Positions 6,216 through 6,328 of a stretch of DNA of 6,328 nucleotides are shown piece by piece. The number at the start of each line of letters is the position of its first letter. The stretch's first letter is position 1. The stretch is from Bacilli bacterium (GTDB lineage: Bacteria > Bacillota_I > Bacilli_A > RF39 > UBA660), in NCBI GenBank assembly GCA_900772435.1, contig CAAHEM010000125.1:1-6328 (forward strand), read 5' to 3'. Both the position numbers and the translations under genes were made by a program. The notes beneath the pieces are model-generated. The model ran no database searches, had not been told where the DNA came from, and worked only from the letters and a program-made list of their open reading frames with translations.

Positions 6216-6244
6216 ATTTTATCAAGAACCAACAAAAAAAGCAA
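6216..6244 (-). promoter_or_regulatory. Candidate smc promoter, -35 inside the upstream terminator stem
   Basis: TTGCTT (6244-6239) is followed after 17 bases by TAAAAT (6221-6216, five of six consensus bases), preceded by TGA so that it forms an extended -10. Transcription would start near 6209, leaving a 26-nt leader with the smc ribosome binding site at 6196-6191. The -35 overlaps the arm and T-tract of the terminator hairpin. The same TTGCTT-17-(-10) layout occurs at 158-130. Confidence 0.42.
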
Positions 6245-6258
6245 GATAACTTGCTTTT
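6234..6258 (-). terminator. Bidirectional intrinsic terminator upstream of smc
   Basis: AAAAGCAAG (6237-6245) and CTTGCTTTT (6250-6258) form a perfect 9-bp stem with loop ATAA. Minus-strand transcripts end in seven T residues (6240-6234), and plus-strand transcripts continue into TTTTCTTTTTT. It would end the gene lying to the right of the window and separate it from smc. Confidence 0.75.
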
Positions 6259-6284
6259 CTTTTTTGTAATTTCAACCGCACCAC

Positions 6285-6328
6285 TTATTTATAATTTAAT
6301 TCTATATCATAAACTGACTTAAAGTCAA
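6285..6328 (-). CDS. Possible last 13 codons of an unidentified upstream gene
   Basis: One minus-strand frame entering from the right edge reads DFKSVYDIELNYK and then TAA (6287-6285), about 27 bases before the terminator stem. The composition and the distance to the terminator suit a protein C-terminus. The piece is too short to identify, and nothing in it resembles the RNase III C-terminus that often precedes smc. The same bases also contain a promoter-like TTGACT-16-TATAGA (6328-6301), so this call is tentative. Confidence 0.3.
   Translation of the reverse strand, partial: DFKSVYDIELNYK

Noticed and set aside
6199..6225. smc promoter TTGATA-15-TAAATA
   Set aside because: Its transcription start would fall on the smc ribosome binding site, leaving almost no leader; the TTGCTT-17-TAAAAT pair fits better.
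6266..6285. A tRNA or tmRNA 3' end suggested by the GC-richer TTTCAACCGCACCAC on the plus strand
   Set aside because: No matching acceptor stem or T-arm can be drawn, and the flanking T-rich hairpin is a terminator.

Overview
The window is AT-rich and comes from a low-GC Gram-positive bacterium of the Bacilli/Mollicutes branch. All four complete genes, and the partial genes at the edges, lie on the minus strand, so transcription runs from high to low coordinates. All four complete genes end in TAA. Tryptophans I checked in each are TGG and no TGA is needed inside a frame, so the standard bacterial code fits and the TGA=Trp mycoplasma code is not indicated. Two signals bear on lineage. The SMC protein has the short (~980 residue) form known from mycoplasmas (P115). 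The miaB-cotE pair is a gene order known from spore-forming Bacilli such as Bacillus subtilis. Together they suggest a Mollicutes-related Bacilli lineage that keeps, or recently kept, spore-coat genes. That placement is inference.

Layout in the direction of transcription: (1) the possible last codons of an unidentified upstream gene and a bidirectional hairpin terminator (about 6328-6234); (2) smc, the chromosome-condensation ATPase (6183-3238), whose best promoter candidate is embedded in that terminator; (3) a 139-nt gap with a terminator-like hairpin and promoter candidates; (4) a stand-alone KilA-N domain protein of unknown function (3098-2262), a typical phage-associated DNA-binding fold; (5) miaB, a tRNA methylthiotransferase (2226-805), with a good promoter candidate in the 35-nt gap and the end of the KilA-N frame; (6) an AT-only hairpin; (7) cotE, the outer spore-coat morphogenetic protein (727-191); (8) a hairpin terminator that begins within the cotE stop codon; (9) a promoter and ribosome binding site for a new gene (104 to beyond 1) that I cannot identify.

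smc and miaB are housekeeping genes (chromosome organisation, tRNA modification), and cotE is a sporulation gene. The KilA-N gene sits between the smc and miaB-cotE blocks and looks like an accessory insertion with its own expression signals. Its coding region holds a perfect 16-bp palindrome of GC-rich codons that stands out from its surroundings. No tRNA, rRNA, CRISPR array, transposase or insertion-sequence ends were seen. No gene-free stretch exceeds 300 bases. I see no complete novel multi-gene system. The items most worth following are the CotE/short-SMC combination, the KilA-N insertion and its palindrome.
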